Shown piece after piece: positions 62,705-64,000 of a DNA stretch of 64,000 bases; position 1 is the stretch's first letter; each line of letters starts with the position of its first letter. Both the position numbers and the translations under genes were made by a program. The stretch comes from JACDAE01 sp963717195 (GTDB taxonomy: Bacteria > Chloroflexota > Ktedonobacteria > Ktedonobacterales > Ktedonobacteraceae), in assembly GCA_963717195.1 (NCBI GenBank), contig CAVQVR010000007.1, positions 1 to 64,000 on the forward strand, given 5' to 3'. The notes below the pieces were generated by a model that was given only the letters and a program-made list of their open reading frames with translations, ran no database searches and was not told the DNA's origin.

Positions 62705-63676
62705 TTATGCCTGTGGGGTTGGAGGTGGCCGTAGGGGAAGCGCAAATCCCCAGTCAAGCAATCTCGCGGCATCAGTAAAACGTACATTGGGATCTGTAGT
62801 GCTATCATTCAGTACGGTACCGATCAGGTGATGCCCTCCACTGGTTGCCGAGAAAACTAAGCAATAACCCGCCTCAGGGGTAAAGCCTGTTTTTATGCCT
62901 ATCGCGCCTGGATAGCTGCTGAGCAAGGTATCGGTCGTTACCCAATCGTAGGCATGATGATCTGCAGTTGGGGGCAATTTGTATTCTTGCAGTTGGGCAA
63001 TCTGGGCGAAGAGGGGATTATTCATGGCTATACGTGTGAGCTGCGTCAGGTCGGCGGCGCTGGTGTAGTGATTGGGATCGGGCTTCCCCTGTGGCGTCAT
63101 ATAGGTGAGCCCATCAGGATTAATATAATGTGTCTGTGTAAGATGCAGGCGTTGAGCGTACTGGTTCATGATGTCCACAAATTTTGCAGGCGAGCCGGCG
63201 ACGGCATCGGCAATAGAGATGGCGGCATCGTCACCCGAAGGCAGCATCAGGGCATACAGCAGGTCCTCCAGGCGAATCTTATCGCCAACAACCAGCAGAG
63301 CACTGCTACCCTGATTTTTCTTTACCTCGTCGACGGCATCCTGCTTAATGGTGACAATCTGATTCAAGTCTGCCGTTTGAAGAGTGATAAGTGCAGTCAT
63401 AACCTTGGTCGTACTTGCCATAGGCAGGCGTTGCTGTCCATTCATGTTGACCAGCACGTGCCCTGTATCGGCATCCAACAAATAGGCGGCTTTTGCACCC
63501 ACGGCAGGCGGCGTTCCCTCGACAGTGAGAATAGGTTTTGGTGTCGGTGTTGGAGGGCCAAAAGAGGAGAGCATCCGTGCCCCAACTGGAGTTGTGCCTA
63601 ATATCGCACCAACTCCAATAAGCAAGACCATAGCCAGTAAGAGCAAGATAACAGCGAAAATGCGACGTAGCAGCAT
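62705..63676 (-). CDS. D-alanyl-D-alanine carboxypeptidase (PBP5/6 family)
   Basis: A signal-anchor helix (residues 5-28, FAVILLLLAMVLLIGVGAIL) leads to a penicillin-binding domain with the SxxK motif in MASTTKVMTALI, a SGD version of the SxN motif in LMLPSGDDAAISIAD, and KTG in AIGIKTGFTPEAGY. It trims D-Ala from peptidoglycan stem peptides. The C-terminal membrane-attachment helix of PBP5 is absent; the anchor is the N-terminal helix. GAGGAG four to five bases before ATG 63676 decides the start over two longer options. It lies upstream of the kinase/FHA group on the same strand, with a gap of about 190 bases, so co-regulation with peptidoglycan synthesis is possible. Confidence 0.92.
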   Translation of the reverse strand: MLLRRIFAVILLLLAMVLLIGVGAILGTTPVGARMLSSFGPPTPTPKPILTVEGTPPAVGAKAAYLLDADTGHVLVNMNGQQRLPMASTTKVMTALITLQTADLNQIVTIKQDAVDEVKKNQGSSALLVVGDKIRLEDLLYALMLPSGDDAAISIADAVAGSPAKFVDIMNQYAQRLHLTQTHYINPDGLTYMTPQGKPDPNHYTSAADLTQLTRIAMNNPLFAQIAQLQEYKLPPTADHHAYDWVTTDTLLSSYPGAIGIKTGFTPEAGYCLVFSATSGGHHLIGTVLNDSTTDPNVRFTDAARLLDWGFALPLRPPPTPQA

Positions 63677-63942
63677 ACAGCTCCTCTTTTTCTCTCTCAT
63701 TATAACATTGCTAGTATTGTATTGTAATTTAAACGAAAACAATAGTGCTTATTTCACATCGAGACCTATTCCTCCTATCCCCTCCCGTATCCTTTTCGGC
63801 AAGATAATTCGTACTACAAAGGAAGACTGAAGTGTATCCTTTTTGCTTGATACAGAGCGTTGTATCGCAGTTCGGAATAGGGAGGGATGTGAAGTGGAAG
63901 ATAAAAGATGGCCTGTATGGCCGCCGGGAAAGGAATAGATCA

Positions 63943-64000
63943 ATGAAGTCGAATGTGCATACGCCCGCAAAAGTGCAGCAGGGTCAATACTCTGCTCGAC
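63943..64000 (+). CDS. Start of an unidentified gene, cut by the window end
   Basis: AAGGA lies nine bases before ATG 63943, and the frame (MKSNVHTPAKVQQGQYSA) is open to the last base. Only 19 codons are visible, so no function can be assigned. Confidence 0.45.
   Translation, partial: MKSNVHTPAKVQQGQYSAR

Noticed and set aside
63749..63970. 73-residue minus-strand frame at the right end
   Set aside because: No ribosome binding site, low-quality composition, and the opposite strand has a good start at 63943.

Overview
The window is a stretch of bacterial chromosome with densely packed genes on both strands and moderate GC content. The gene content suggests a Chloroflexota bacterium of the Ktedonobacteria type. 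Supporting signs are several Ser/Thr kinases linked to zinc ribbons and FHA domains, proteins built as zinc ribbon, Pro/Gln-rich linker, membrane helix and extracellular domain, paired DUF929 thioredoxin-like proteins, ergothioneine genes, an arginine T-box leader and many palindromic intergenic repeats. No 16S or other phylogenetic marker is present, so this assignment is an inference.

Layout. 1-1051 holds no secure gene but carries a 96-bp pure CG dinucleotide tract. 1052-4469 is a sulfite reductase and siroheme operon. 4522-13383 holds an EEP-family hydrolase, small membrane proteins, an aminoglycoside-phosphotransferase-like kinase, a secreted trypsin-like peptidase with a propeptide-only paralogue, and a family 39 glycosyltransferase. 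13760-16275 is a tandem pair of DUF929 proteins duplicated together with their upstream regions. 16444-25231 holds an FGGY kinase, ung, an alpha/beta hydrolase that has lost its catalytic residues, a GGDEF/HD-GYP protein, an aldo/keto reductase, a nitroreductase and a sedolisin. 25550-31369 holds rsmE, egtB-egtD, a second nitroreductase and a hydrolase.

31503-34600 is argH-argG on the minus strand behind a clear T-box riboswitch and promoter. 34935-38245 is an AT-richer accessory patch with a GH26-like protein, small unknown genes and a broken SUKH-like gene. 38750-46700 holds an amidinotransferase-fold enzyme, PEP carboxylase with a frameshift at a homopolymer, an APC permease and a kinase. 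47050-51576 is the large subunit of glutamate synthase. 51643-58757 holds a Cys-rich protein, a membrane J-domain protein, two zinc-ribbon membrane proteins (one frameshifted), and a GAF histidine kinase with a response regulator. 58794-63676 is a minus-strand cluster of two Ser/Thr kinases, an FHA protein and a D,D-carboxypeptidase. A new plus-strand gene begins at the right edge.

The main unexplained structure is a family of intergenic palindromic elements sharing ends like GTAGGGGC...TTTATAAGCCCGTG, with about ten full or partial copies. Other notable items are the CG tract, two probable pseudoenzymes, an egtD gene with no normal start codon at the expected place, and several gene breaks.
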